NCBI GenBank assembly: GCA_964391885.1
Contig: CAYMNU010000028.1
Span: 1 to 18,451, forward strand
Direction of reading: 5' to 3'
DNA length: 18,451 nucleotides
DNA from: CAYMNU01 sp964391885
GTDB lineage: Archaea; Altiarchaeota; Altiarchaeia; JAFGQM01
Part shown: piece by piece, positions 7,163-14,162 of the stretch
Layout of the letters: each line of letters starts with the position of its first letter
Position numbering within the stretch: the first letter of the stretch is position 1
The notes under the pieces: model-generated
Database searches by the model: none
Seen by the model: only the letters and a program-made list of their open reading frames with translations
Told to the model about the DNA's origin: nothing
Translations under genes and position numbers: made by a program

Positions 7163-7570
7163 TTAATTCTTCATGCTCTCAAGGTCTCTTAAAAGGTCGT
7201 CGACTGTTTTTTCGTGCTTTTCCAGCTTCTCTTTGGGGCTATCTTCGCTGTCATCGTCGCCCTCAGGCTCTTCTTCGGGGGTGGTATCATCCTCGTGCAC
7301 AGTAGATTGATCAATGATTGATCGCTTCGGAGATGCATTGGATTCAGAATGCTGTTCTTTTAGCTGTGAAAGCGCTTCCCGGTGGTGGGGCTCTATTTCA
7401 AGGCTGTCGAACTCGCCCAGTATCGCTGAAAGCTGGTCGGCAACATGATCTGTCACTACTGCGACTATTTCAGAGTTCTGGGCTTCCTTCTTATCTACGA
7501 GATCTTTCAGTATCCTTACAAGCTCATTGAGGCCCTGCAGGCGCCCTATGACATAATTGAGGTCTTTCAT
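7163..7570 (-). CDS. Acidic coiled-coil protein, unknown function
   Basis: 135 residues; family not recognised. Residues 1-75 look helical (GRLQGLNELVRILKDLVDKKEAQNSE and so on). Residues 80-115 are a highly acidic, probably disordered linker rich in Glu, Asp, Ser and Pro. Residues 113-135 form a short terminal helix ending VDDLLRDLESMKN. There is no TM segment or signal peptide, so it should be cytoplasmic. An A/T-rich TTAATTTAC lies 20-25 bases upstream of the ATG, compatible with a leaderless promoter of its own. It is encoded between two membrane-anchored proteins on the same strand, so it may be a soluble partner of one of them; that is inference only. Confidence 0.68.
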   Translation of the reverse strand: MKDLNYVIGRLQGLNELVRILKDLVDKKEAQNSEIVAVVTDHVADQLSAILGEFDSLEIEPHHREALSQLKEQHSESNASPKRSIIDQSTVHEDDTTPEEEPEGDDDSEDSPKEKLEKHEKTVDDLLRDLESMKN

Positions 7571-7628
7571 CTTGGGTCAATAACGGGTAAATTAAACATG
7601 TCTTTGAATATAAATGCCTCGGCACCCC

Positions 7629-8558
7629 TCAATACCTCATTCTGGCAACCATGGGCTCGAGTATTTCCATAGTATTCTCAGGCGGGTATGCGAAATACAC
7701 GACAGAACCGGCCGACCCGGGATTGTCATTGACAATTATTGCAGGGTATGTTTCCCCCACTAAATTTATGTTTGCGAGTAGTGATGTAGAGTACTCATTG
7801 CGTACTGAACTTATGGTATATGTGTTATTGATAATGAAACTCCTCTTTAGTCCTGCAACGACCCAATGCGAATTATCGACTATCTCAAGCTCTGGCGCCT
7901 CTACTGGCACATTCTTTACGAAGTCCACGCCCATTAGGCGAGTGAGGTCAATCTCGGTCTGCTCTGAGCTTCCAGGAAGGAACTTACATGTAGAGTTGGA
8001 ACCATAAGTCTTGCAGTCGCAGCTCGCGAGTGTAACTTCGTCTATGCACACTATGCCGCGCCTCCAGCCACTCTGGTTAGCTATTATTCGCCCGTCATAC
8101 TCTACGAGCCCTATTGTACCAGCATCGCCCACCCAGATTATATTGCCGCCGCCCTTGACGTAGTCATCTAGATTTATCAACTTGTCCTTGTCGAGCCTTT
8201 TGTTGTCTATGACTATGACAAGCCCGTATTCCTTGAGCTTGTTGCCAAGGCCTGCAGTGAACTTGCGGACATCAAGGTCTTCGGAGTAGAAAATAAGATT
8301 GCTTGAGAGCCTATCCCGAAGAGTGACCCAGTCGCCTATCGAGTCATCGCCGTAGAGTATAAGCACCCTCGGCACTCCGAAAATGCGCTCATACATCTCC
8401 ATAAGCCAATCACCCATGACCGGAAGGTCGCGGAGATAGACAAAATTAAAGTACTGCAAAACCAGCAGAAACCCCACAATCAAGAATACCACTACCACCA
8501 TATTAACAATAAGCTTGGCCTGCTGCTGGCTCTTGTCTACCGGGGGTGGAGGGTACAT
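7629..8558 (-). CDS. Membrane-anchored extracytoplasmic protein with glutamine-amidotransferase-like Rossmann region
   Basis: 309 residues. A short proline-rich cytoplasmic N-terminus (PPPPVDKSQQQAK) precedes one TM helix at about 16-37; the rest should face outside. Residues 62-146 alternate strands and helices (PRVLILYGDD, LVIVIDNKRLD, LDDYVKGGGNIIWVGDAG), as in ThuA/GATase1-like or DUF4350-like domains. I see no catalytic Cys-His pair in that region. Four cysteines (171, 180, 182, 191) could form disulfides, and sequons NQS (161), NST (188) and NNT (244) allow N-glycosylation, both fitting an outside location. The C-terminal part (VVYFAYPPENTMEILEPMVARM) resembles the end of such domains, which often bind sugars or polymers. 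The gene is leaderless, with a TATA box centred 24 bases upstream. Function unknown. Confidence 0.75.
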   Translation of the reverse strand: MYPPPPVDKSQQQAKLIVNMVVVVFLIVGFLLVLQYFNFVYLRDLPVMGDWLMEMYERIFGVPRVLILYGDDSIGDWVTLRDRLSSNLIFYSEDLDVRKFTAGLGNKLKEYGLVIVIDNKRLDKDKLINLDDYVKGGGNIIWVGDAGTIGLVEYDGRIIANQSGWRRGIVCIDEVTLASCDCKTYGSNSTCKFLPGSSEQTEIDLTRLMGVDFVKNVPVEAPELEIVDNSHWVVAGLKRSFIINNTYTISSVRNEYSTSLLANINLVGETYPAIIVNDNPGSAGSVVYFAYPPENTMEILEPMVARMRY

Positions 8559-8578
8559 GTTTAAATTATGTGGAAGAG

Positions 8579-8587
8579 CTTAAAAAC
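8579..8587 (-). promoter_or_regulatory. TATA box of the 309-residue membrane-anchored protein gene
   Basis: Read on the minus strand this is GTTTTTAAG, centred about 24 bases before the ATG at 8558. No Shine-Dalgarno sequence precedes that ATG, so a leaderless transcript is predicted. Confidence 0.5.
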
Positions 8588-8647
8588 AAAGCTTGAGAAC
8601 AAAAAAGGATAGAAATGAGGAAAGTAGAAATGATTGGGGATTTGAAA

Positions 8648-9712
8648 TCATGCTTCGCCAATATCCGAAAGAGCTTTCCTGAGCAACTTCCGCGGTGCAT
8701 ATCCGCGGTTGGTGAAGCGAGTGAATACCATACTTTCTGGCACCTTGCCATCTATTAAAGGCCGCTCAATATGTTCCCTCATCTGTGAAATCATGCTTGA
8801 AGGAGTATGTTTAATCCCCTTGCTGTCTGTTATGGGTCCATGTTTGCGGATTTCATTATACAACTGCCCAAATCGCTCACGTATGAGGTCTTCCCGTGCT
8901 GCTTGTATGGACCCGGAATCAAAGCCTGGAGAAGTAACTGCTTCGGATTCCTCGTGAACCGTGATAACATTTCCGAACTGCCTATGCTTTTCATGGAGCA
9001 CTGCAAGCCTCTTGGACTCTTGGGGACTGCTGGCGGAACTTGATATTAAATGATCCAAATGATGTCCAGCCCTCCAGAAAAAGTCATCCATGCCCTCTAC
9101 GCGCATGCCCCTCTTGCGTGCAATCTCTTCGACTGCATCCGGACCCATGACGGGATTATGTAAACCAGGGGTCCTAAGGTCCTTGATAGGCTTTCGGGTA
9201 GTCCTGCCAAGGCGAGCATCAAAGCGAACATCGCCCCCTTTAAAGTAATCTGTATTAGTCGCAAGCCTGTAGTGCACAAGCCCACTTTGGCCAATTCTTC
9301 TGCTGGTGAGTGGAGTTGCCAGAGGGGAATCATGAGATAATCCCCTTTGCATAAGCTCGGTATCCAGCCTGGCTGCGATACGGACAAGATCGTGGGGGTT
9401 GGGGGGGTATGCTGTTATCAACTTCCCGGATTGTGAAGTCTTTAGTGATGCTTCGAAGCTCGCCTGTGTGGGTCGGGTCTTGTGAGCAACGCCTTCTTGG
9501 CGCAATATCCTGCCTGCGGCCCTTAGAACCAGTGGTGCATGTTCAGGTTTTCCTGCAGTTATATGAAGCTTGAAACCCTCCTCTGGAATGCGATATCCCT
9601 TCTTAGGATACCACCATCGAAAGTTTTTGAACTCGGGCGTGTAGTGGCGTGCCGAATGCGCATATCTGACACTCCTTGCAAGCTTGCGCACATGTTCGTG
9701 TAATCGGGGCAT
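8648..9712 (-). CDS. Stand-alone protein resembling the N-terminal (lyase-like) domain of class III/IV lanthipeptide synthetases
   Basis: 354 residues from the ATG at 9712 (a GTG at 9715 is in frame; neither has a clean ribosome binding site). Residues 40-155 match the pattern of the LanKC N-terminal domain, also seen in the HopA1 effector family: EEGFKLHITAG, a long helix with VLRAAGRILRQEGVAHKT, SGKLITAYPPNPHDL, and SGLVHYRLA. In lanthipeptide synthetases this region is the phospho-Ser/Thr lyase that removes phosphate to make dehydroamino acids, using His and Lys residues. Candidate equivalents (numbered from the GTG) are H51 (KLH), K79 (AHK) and K98 (SGK). The C-terminal half (about 190-355), with DDFFWRAGHHLDHLISS and a basic end, is not recognised and has no kinase (HRD/DFG) or LanC zinc motifs. 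There is no signal peptide. It is divergent from the HPS-RraA gene. Homology is moderately sure; function is inference. Confidence 0.72.
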   Translation of the reverse strand: MPRLHEHVRKLARSVRYAHSARHYTPEFKNFRWWYPKKGYRIPEEGFKLHITAGKPEHAPLVLRAAGRILRQEGVAHKTRPTQASFEASLKTSQSGKLITAYPPNPHDLVRIAARLDTELMQRGLSHDSPLATPLTSRRIGQSGLVHYRLATNTDYFKGGDVRFDARLGRTTRKPIKDLRTPGLHNPVMGPDAVEEIARKRGMRVEGMDDFFWRAGHHLDHLISSSASSPQESKRLAVLHEKHRQFGNVITVHEESEAVTSPGFDSGSIQAAREDLIRERFGQLYNEIRKHGPITDSKGIKHTPSSMISQMREHIERPLIDGKVPESMVFTRFTNRGYAPRKLLRKALSDIGEA

Positions 9713-9743
9713 CACCAGGATTATCAGTTAAAAGAAGAAAACC

Positions 9744-9751
9744 TTTTTAAG
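9744..9751 (+). promoter_or_regulatory. TATA box of the HPS-RraA gene
   Basis: TTTTTAAG is centred 26-27 bases before the ATG at 9774, placing the transcription start at the start codon. This supports ATG 9774 over the in-frame TTG at 9771. The stretch lies in the divergent gap; its complement (CTTAAAAA) could also help transcribe the minus-strand gene at 9712. Confidence 0.55.
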
Positions 9752-9773
9752 CCTATACACTCAATTCGTCTTG

Positions 9774-11042
9774 ATGATACTACAGGTCGCATTGGATTTC
9801 GTGGACCTTGACAGGGCTCTGAAGGTAGCTGAGGAAGTCAAAGATTCCGTAGACTGGATAGAGGCTGGGACGCCGCTAATTAAAGCCTGCGGCATGGATG
9901 TGATACGCGAGCTCAAGCGAGCATACCCCGGCAAGAAAATAGTCGCAGACCTCAAGATCGCGGACACGGGCGATATCGAGACTGAGATGGCCGCCAAAGC
10001 AGGCGCAGATATAGTCACAGTGTTGGGTGCAGTCGACGACCAGACAATCATACATGCCGTCGAGGCTGCGAAGAACTTCGGCTGTGAGGTGTTGGTGGAC
10101 CTCCTTAATGTAGAAAACCTGGAAAGCCAGGCAAGAAGGGCGGAAGAGCTTGGTGCAGACTATGTCATGGTGCATACGGGCATAGACCAGCAGATGATAG
10201 GGAAGGACGTATTCTCATCGCTTAGGTCAGTTTACGGCTCAGTAAGCATCCCGATTGCAGTCGGCGGAGGGCTGACACTTGAAAACGTGCAACAGGCAGT
10301 CGCTGGGGGCGGTAACGTAATTATCATAGGCGGTGCTATAACCAAAGCCCCGGATGCCAAAAAAGTTGCAGCAGATTTCAGAAAAAGAATAGACGACCCT
10401 GCAGCAATAAAAGCAGGCTCCAAAAAATCTGAGACAGTAGGGGAGATGCTTGTTAAGGTATCCACTTCCAATGTGAGCGATGCCATGCATAGGAAGGGTG
10501 AGATGCGTGGCTTGAGGCCTGTGTGGAGCTGTGGGAAGTTCTTTGGCAAGGCATTCACAGTCAAGGCATATCCAGGTGACTGGTCAAAGACCGTGCAGTC
10601 CATTGACTCTGCCAAAGCGGGAGATGTAATAGTCATTGACGCTCATGAATCCAAAGTAGCTTTGTGGGGCGAGCTTGCGAGTAGAAGCGCCGTATCGAGA
10701 AAGATTGCAGGCCTCGTGATAGATGGCGGAGTGCGCGATGTCGAAGAGATAGAGAAAATGGGGTTTCCAATCTATGCCCGTTGTATAAGTCCGGCTGCTG
10801 GAGAGCCCAAGGGCATGGGCGAACTTGATGTCCCCATACATTGTGGTGGCCTTGAGGTCGAGCCGGGGGATTACATACTTGCAGACCGCAATGGCGTGGT
10901 GGTCCTACCCAAGAAGAGGGCAGTCGAGATCGCAAAGAGGGCTGTTTATGTGAAAGAGAAGGAAGAGAGGGTCAAAAAGGAGATAGAGGACGGCAAGACC
11001 CTGGGGCAGATACTCGAACTGGGCAAGTGGGAAAAGGCATGA
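9774..11042 (+). CDS. Bifunctional 3-hexulose-6-phosphate synthase / RraA-like protein
   Basis: 422-residue fusion. Residues 1-210 are a hexulose-6-phosphate synthase of the OMP-decarboxylase superfamily TIM barrel: LQVALDF at strand 1, IEAGTPLIKACG, the catalytic VADLKIADTGDIE, GADYVMVHTGID, and the phosphate-binding IAVGGG and IIIGGAIT. Residues 220-422 are an RraA/HMG-aldolase-like domain with GELASRSAVSRKIAGLVIDGGVRDVEEI. HPS-RraA fusions occur in archaea that lack the oxidative pentose-phosphate pathway, where HPS with its isomerase partner converts fructose 6-phosphate to ribulose 5-phosphate plus formaldehyde. That would supply ribose 5-phosphate to Prs. The partner isomerase is not in this window, and the RraA domain's role in such fusions is not established. 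An in-frame TTG at 9771 is an alternative start, but the TATA box position fits the ATG. Confidence 0.92.
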   Translation: MILQVALDFVDLDRALKVAEEVKDSVDWIEAGTPLIKACGMDVIRELKRAYPGKKIVADLKIADTGDIETEMAAKAGADIVTVLGAVDDQTIIHAVEAAKNFGCEVLVDLLNVENLESQARRAEELGADYVMVHTGIDQQMIGKDVFSSLRSVYGSVSIPIAVGGGLTLENVQQAVAGGGNVIIIGGAITKAPDAKKVAADFRKRIDDPAAIKAGSKKSETVGEMLVKVSTSNVSDAMHRKGEMRGLRPVWSCGKFFGKAFTVKAYPGDWSKTVQSIDSAKAGDVIVIDAHESKVALWGELASRSAVSRKIAGLVIDGGVRDVEEIEKMGFPIYARCISPAAGEPKGMGELDVPIHCGGLEVEPGDYILADRNGVVVLPKKRAVEIAKRAVYVKEKEERVKKEIEDGKTLGQILELGKWEKA

Positions 11043-11060
11043 CATGCTAGCCATGTTTTG
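11042..11060 (+). terminator. Weak hairpin after the HPS-RraA gene
   Basis: ACATG (11042-11046) and CATGT (11052-11056) form a 5-bp stem around a CTAGC loop, starting in the stop codon and followed by TTTTG. The short stem and short T-run make this only a possible terminator. The rest of the 173-base gap to albA holds no reading frame or RNA gene I can recognise. Confidence 0.3.
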
Positions 11061-11188
11061 GCACTTTTGAAATTGTTGTTATTCTTAAGATGGCTTGCCC
11101 ATAATGGTATTTTATCGGAAAATTACTTTTTAACTCGCCAGCTTCTATCATAGCACAGGCAGGCCCTGTAGATAAAAGTACAGACACG

Positions 11189-11196
11189 ACATATAT
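11189..11196 (+). promoter_or_regulatory. TATA box of albA
   Basis: ACATATAT is centred about 23 bases before the albA ATG at 11216, compatible with a leaderless or near-leaderless transcript. A second A/T-rich element, GTATAAAAG, sits only about 10 bases before the ATG, too close to act as the TATA box for that start. Confidence 0.45.
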
Positions 11197-11215
11197 TTCA
11201 AGGGTATAAAAGAGT

Positions 11216-11512
11216 ATGGACGGAGAGAGAAAAAAGCGCAGGATCGAGGATAACGTTATCTATATTGGAAAAAAGGGTGTGATGAACTATGTCATGGCAG
11301 CAGTCACCCAGTTGAACAGGGGGCAAAAAGACATCCATATAAAAGCCAGGGGCAGGAGCATCAGTAAGGCTGTTGACGTAGTGCAGTTCCTTAAAAACCG
11401 CTTTGAGACCTCTTTGAAAATCAAGGCAATAGAAATAGGTACAGATGAAGTAGATGCCGATGAGGGCGGCAAGATAAATGTCTCCACTATCGTAATAACT
11501 GTTTTCAAGTAA
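11216..11512 (+). CDS. albA: DNA/RNA-binding protein Alba
   Basis: 98-residue archaeal chromatin protein that coats DNA as dimers and also binds RNA. The family core is nearly complete: NVIYIGKKGVMNYVMAAVTQLN (13-34) with the paired lysines K19/K20 that contact nucleic acid and, in Sulfolobus, are acetylation targets. It is followed by IHIKARGRSISKAVDVVQFLKNRF (41-64), then KIKAIEIGTDEV and the final strand INVSTIVITVFK. Most relatives have Pro after KK; here it is Gly. The N-terminus has an extra basic stretch (GERKKRR). It is first in a likely operon with the KH protein (28-base gap), aspS and the Cys-cluster protein. Confidence 0.96.
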   Translation: MDGERKKRRIEDNVIYIGKKGVMNYVMAAVTQLNRGQKDIHIKARGRSISKAVDVVQFLKNRFETSLKIKAIEIGTDEVDADEGGKINVSTIVITVFK

Positions 11513-11540
11513 TTGTAGCTTCCAAGGGACAGCTGAAAAG

Positions 11541-12026
11541 ATGTTTCCCATATGCGAGGGCTGCGCTTCCTCGGGAGTATTGTGTGAATCCTGTGAAGAG
11601 CGAGTCAGAAAGGGAGAACTTTCCGAAATTGACGTTATCCTATCTACCCTGCTGAAGGCCAGGGGCATCGAGGGCTATATAAGCCTTAAAAACCTGGATA
11701 GAAAACTAGTCATCTTCGCGACGGGAAAGAGTGCACCGACTATAATTGGCAAAGGGGGTTCAATAGCCAAAGAGCTTTCAGATAAGCTTGGCAAGCGAGT
11801 CGCAATAATTAGCAAGGAGTGGGAACCAATACCCATAATAGAATCCCTTGCACGCCCTTCAAGGCTGATAGGTAAAAACCTTATCTATAAAGAGAATGGT
11901 AAAGAAGTAGTAAAGCTTATATTCGACAAAGCTATAGATGAAGAGTCTGTTTCCCTTATGAAAGAACTGGCAGGGGATATGGAAATAGGCTATATGGATC
12001 CCCTTAAAAAAACAAATAAAAAATGA
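11541..12026 (+). CDS. KH-domain RNA-binding protein with N-terminal zinc ribbon (archaeal NusA-like)
   Basis: 161 residues. The N-terminus has two Cys pairs (C5/C8 in PICEGC, C15/C18 in LCESC), a likely zinc knuckle. Residues 45-95 form a KH RNA-binding domain with the GxxG loop as IIGKGGSIAKELSDKLGKRV (G70-G73) followed by AIISKEW. The remainder (SLARPSRLIGKNLIYKENGKEVVKLIF) looks like a second beta-rich region. The architecture matches a conserved archaeal family annotated as KH-domain or NusA-like transcription elongation/rRNA-associated proteins; the specific role is not clear. Its stop overlaps the aspS start (ATGA), so the two are co-translated. An AGGGA-type ribosome binding site lies about 13 bases upstream of its ATG, further than optimal. 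Confidence 0.85.
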   Translation: MFPICEGCASSGVLCESCEERVRKGELSEIDVILSTLLKARGIEGYISLKNLDRKLVIFATGKSAPTIIGKGGSIAKELSDKLGKRVAIISKEWEPIPIIESLARPSRLIGKNLIYKENGKEVVKLIFDKAIDEESVSLMKELAGDMEIGYMDPLKKTNKK

Positions 12027-13834
12027 GAAGGACTCATACATGTGGAGAACTGGCGGCCAAGAATGCCGGATGCGAGGCCACCCTGCAAGGATGGGTACAC
12101 ACCAGGAGGGACCATGGGGGCATAATCTTCATAGACCTGCGAGACCGCTACGGCATGACTCAGATAAGGTTTGACCCCGAAACCTCCAAGGACACACACA
12201 CATCGGCAGAGGGACTGAGAAGAGAGTATGTCATAGAAGTTTCCGGACGGGTTATAAAACGACCCGACGGCATGGCAAATACGGCCTTGAAGACCGGTGA
12301 GATAGAATTGGATGCCACCTCGCTTAAGATACTCAACCTTTCTGAAACACCACCTTTTGAGATAGATGCCAGGGTAGAACCCAATGAGGACCTCAGGCTC
12401 AAGTACAGGTATCTCGACCTTCGCAAGCCCCAGATGCAGGCCAACATTATGACAAGACACCGCGTGACTAAAGCAGTGAGGGACTATTTTGACAATCTGG
12501 GTTTTCTGGAAATAGAGACGCCCATGCTTGCCAAATCCACGCCTGAGGGCGCCCGGGACTATCTAGTCCCCTCTAGAGTAAATCCAGGATGTTTCTATGC
12601 ATTGCCCCAGTCTCCGCAGCTCTTCAAGCAATTGCTCATGATAGCGGGATATGACAAATATATACAAATAGCCAGGTGCTTCAGGGATGAGGACCTCAGA
12701 GCAGATCGCCAGCCGGAGTTCACGCAGATAGACCTTGAGATGTCTTTTATCGAGGAGGAGGATATCTTCAGAATCATGGAAGGGATGATAAAGCATGTCT
12801 GGAAAGAAGCTCTTGGAGTAGACATCAAAATCCCCTTCCCAAGGATAAACCATTCGGAAGCCATGGAGCGCTTCGGTAGCGACAAGCCCGATACGCGCTT
12901 TGGTATGGAACTTATAAATGTGGAGGAAGCCGCATTAAAATCGGATTTTCAGGTCTTCAAATCAGTGCTTGAGAAAAAAGGGGCAGTCCGCTGCATAAAC
13001 GCCAAGGGATGTGCAAGCTTCTCGAGAAAGGACATCGAGGAACTCACTTCTTTCGTGGGCATCTACGGCGCAAGGGGACTTGCCTGGATGAAACTCACAG
13101 AGAATGGTTTGGAGTCGTCGCTCATGAAATTCTTCCCTGAAGAGTCGCAAAAGGAATTACTTAAGGCAACGAACGCCGAAAAAGGAGACCTTCTGCTATT
13201 TGTGGCCGATAAGCACAAGATAGTCTATGACTCGCTCGGTGCGCTCAGAGTAGAGCTGGCAAAGAGGCTTAAAATGCTCGACTCAAAAAGATACAATTTC
13301 ATATGGGTGCACGACTTCCCGCTGGTGGAATGGGATGAGGATGAGCAGAGGCATGTCGCAGTGCACCATCCATTTACCGCGCCGAAAGACGACGAACTGC
13401 ATCTCATTGACAAGGACCCGTCGAAGGTCCATGCAAAAGCATATGACCTCGCGTTGAATGGCGTTGAGCTGGGGGGAGGCAGTATTAGAATACACCGCAG
13501 AGAGGTTCAGGAAAAAATGTTCAATGCCCTCGGGATAAGCAAGGAAGATGCTGAACGGAAATTCGGCTTCCTGCTCGATGCATTCAACTATGGCGCGCCG
13601 CCGCACGGTGGGATTGCCTTCGGACTCGATAGGATAGTGGCCATGATGACTAGTAATGAGTCAATACGGGAAGTCATAGCCTTCCCAAAGAACAAAGCAG
13701 CACAGAGCCTAATGGACAACGCCCCGAGCGATGTTTCAGGAAAACAGCTCAAGGAGCTTCACATAGAATTGGACTTACCCAAAAAGGAATTACCCAACGA
13801 AAATGGCAACAAAAACGAAATCGGCAAAAGCTAA
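12023..13834 (+). CDS. aspS: Aspartate--tRNA ligase, bacterial type with GAD insertion
   Basis: Class II aminoacyl-tRNA synthetase of 603 residues. The N-terminal OB-fold anticodon domain (1-110) contains GWVHTRRDHGGIIFIDLRD. Class II motif 1 lies in FLEIETPMLAKSTPEGARDY (161-180), motif 2 in FRDEDLRADRQPEFTQIDLE (220-239) and motif 3 in GGIAFGLDRIVAMM (529-542). Between motifs 2 and 3 is the roughly 120-residue GAD domain (about 300-420), the mark of bacterial AspRS; normal archaeal AspRS is about 430 residues and lacks it. The gene was therefore probably acquired from bacteria. His31 in RRDHGG is the residue linked in Pseudomonas-type AspRS to non-discriminating charging of both tRNA-Asp and tRNA-Asn; discriminating E. 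coli AspRS has Leu. The C-terminus extends about 20 polar residues past the usual end, over the next gene's start. Confidence 0.95.
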   Translation: MRRTHTCGELAAKNAGCEATLQGWVHTRRDHGGIIFIDLRDRYGMTQIRFDPETSKDTHTSAEGLRREYVIEVSGRVIKRPDGMANTALKTGEIELDATSLKILNLSETPPFEIDARVEPNEDLRLKYRYLDLRKPQMQANIMTRHRVTKAVRDYFDNLGFLEIETPMLAKSTPEGARDYLVPSRVNPGCFYALPQSPQLFKQLLMIAGYDKYIQIARCFRDEDLRADRQPEFTQIDLEMSFIEEEDIFRIMEGMIKHVWKEALGVDIKIPFPRINHSEAMERFGSDKPDTRFGMELINVEEAALKSDFQVFKSVLEKKGAVRCINAKGCASFSRKDIEELTSFVGIYGARGLAWMKLTENGLESSLMKFFPEESQKELLKATNAEKGDLLLFVADKHKIVYDSLGALRVELAKRLKMLDSKRYNFIWVHDFPLVEWDEDEQRHVAVHHPFTAPKDDELHLIDKDPSKVHAKAYDLALNGVELGGGSIRIHRREVQEKMFNALGISKEDAERKFGFLLDAFNYGAPPHGGIAFGLDRIVAMMTSNESIREVIAFPKNKAAQSLMDNAPSDVSGKQLKELHIELDLPKKELPNENGNKNEIGKS

Positions 13835-14090
13835 GAAGGCAAAGGTAGGGAAGGCGACCGTTAAGAAAACAGCTCCGGCAAAGAAATCCAATGCTGCAAA
13901 GCAAAGGAAGGATGAGTGTGGGTGCGAGGACATCTGCGACTGTGGCGATATCTCAATGGGCCTTGAGGACGTGGTGCAAAACAACAACCTCATGCTGACA
14001 GTACTCACCGAAATTCTGCTGGAGAAAAAGATAATCAAAGAAAACGATCTGAAAAAGAAGCTCGAACAGATATTCAAAGAAGTTTGTTAA
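13803..14090 (+). CDS. Small Lys/Ala-rich protein with a Cys cluster, unknown function
   Basis: 95 residues. Residues 1-36 are a Lys/Ala/Thr-rich tail resembling histone-H1-like or ribosomal-protein extensions, probably disordered and nucleic-acid binding. Residues 39-47 hold C39, C41, C45 and C47 in a symmetric CxC-x3-CxC arrangement (CGCEDICDC), which could bind a metal. Residues 50-95 form two predicted helices (LEDVVQNNNLMLTVLTEILLEKK and NDLKKKLEQIFKEVC), ending in a terminal Cys. I do not recognise the family. It begins inside the last 32 bases of aspS in another frame, so it is probably translationally coupled and ends the albA-KH-aspS unit. A hairpin-plus-T-run terminator follows immediately. 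Confidence 0.7.
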   Translation: MATKTKSAKAKKAKVGKATVKKTAPAKKSNAAKQRKDECGCEDICDCGDISMGLEDVVQNNNLMLTVLTEILLEKKIIKENDLKKKLEQIFKEVC

Positions 14091-14097
14091 GAGCGGG

Positions 14098-14119
14098 GGG
14101 ATTATTAATCCCTCTTTTT
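14098..14119 (+). terminator. Hairpin and T-run terminator of the albA-aspS unit
   Basis: GGGATTA (14098-14104) and TAATCCC (14106-14112) form a 7-bp stem separated by a single T, so a real hairpin would open the inner A/T pairs. It is followed by CTCTTTTT. It sits 8 bases after the stop of the Cys-cluster protein gene. Confidence 0.6.
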
Positions 14120-14162
14120 GCCTTATTTCTTTTTCATATTTTCCTTAATTTACTCATTCTCA

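Noticed and set aside
8709..9043. Plus-strand frames opposite the LanKC-like gene as possible antitoxin or leader peptide
   Set aside because: Their sequences are explained as shadows of the minus-strand gene; there is no ribosome binding site or promoter.
8648..9712. Complete class III lanthipeptide synthetase
   Set aside because: The protein is only about 355 residues and lacks kinase HRD/DFG and LanC zinc motifs; no precursor peptide gene was found beside it.
9876..10175. Minus-strand frame opposite the HPS domain
   Set aside because: Overlaps conserved HPS sequence and has no family features; similar antisense frames opposite aspS (11990-12460, 13283-13606) were rejected for the same reason.
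11043..11215. Small RNA or tRNA gene in the 173-base gap
   Set aside because: No cloverleaf, no box C/D pair and no strong structure were seen; only a weak 5-bp hairpin and the albA promoter.
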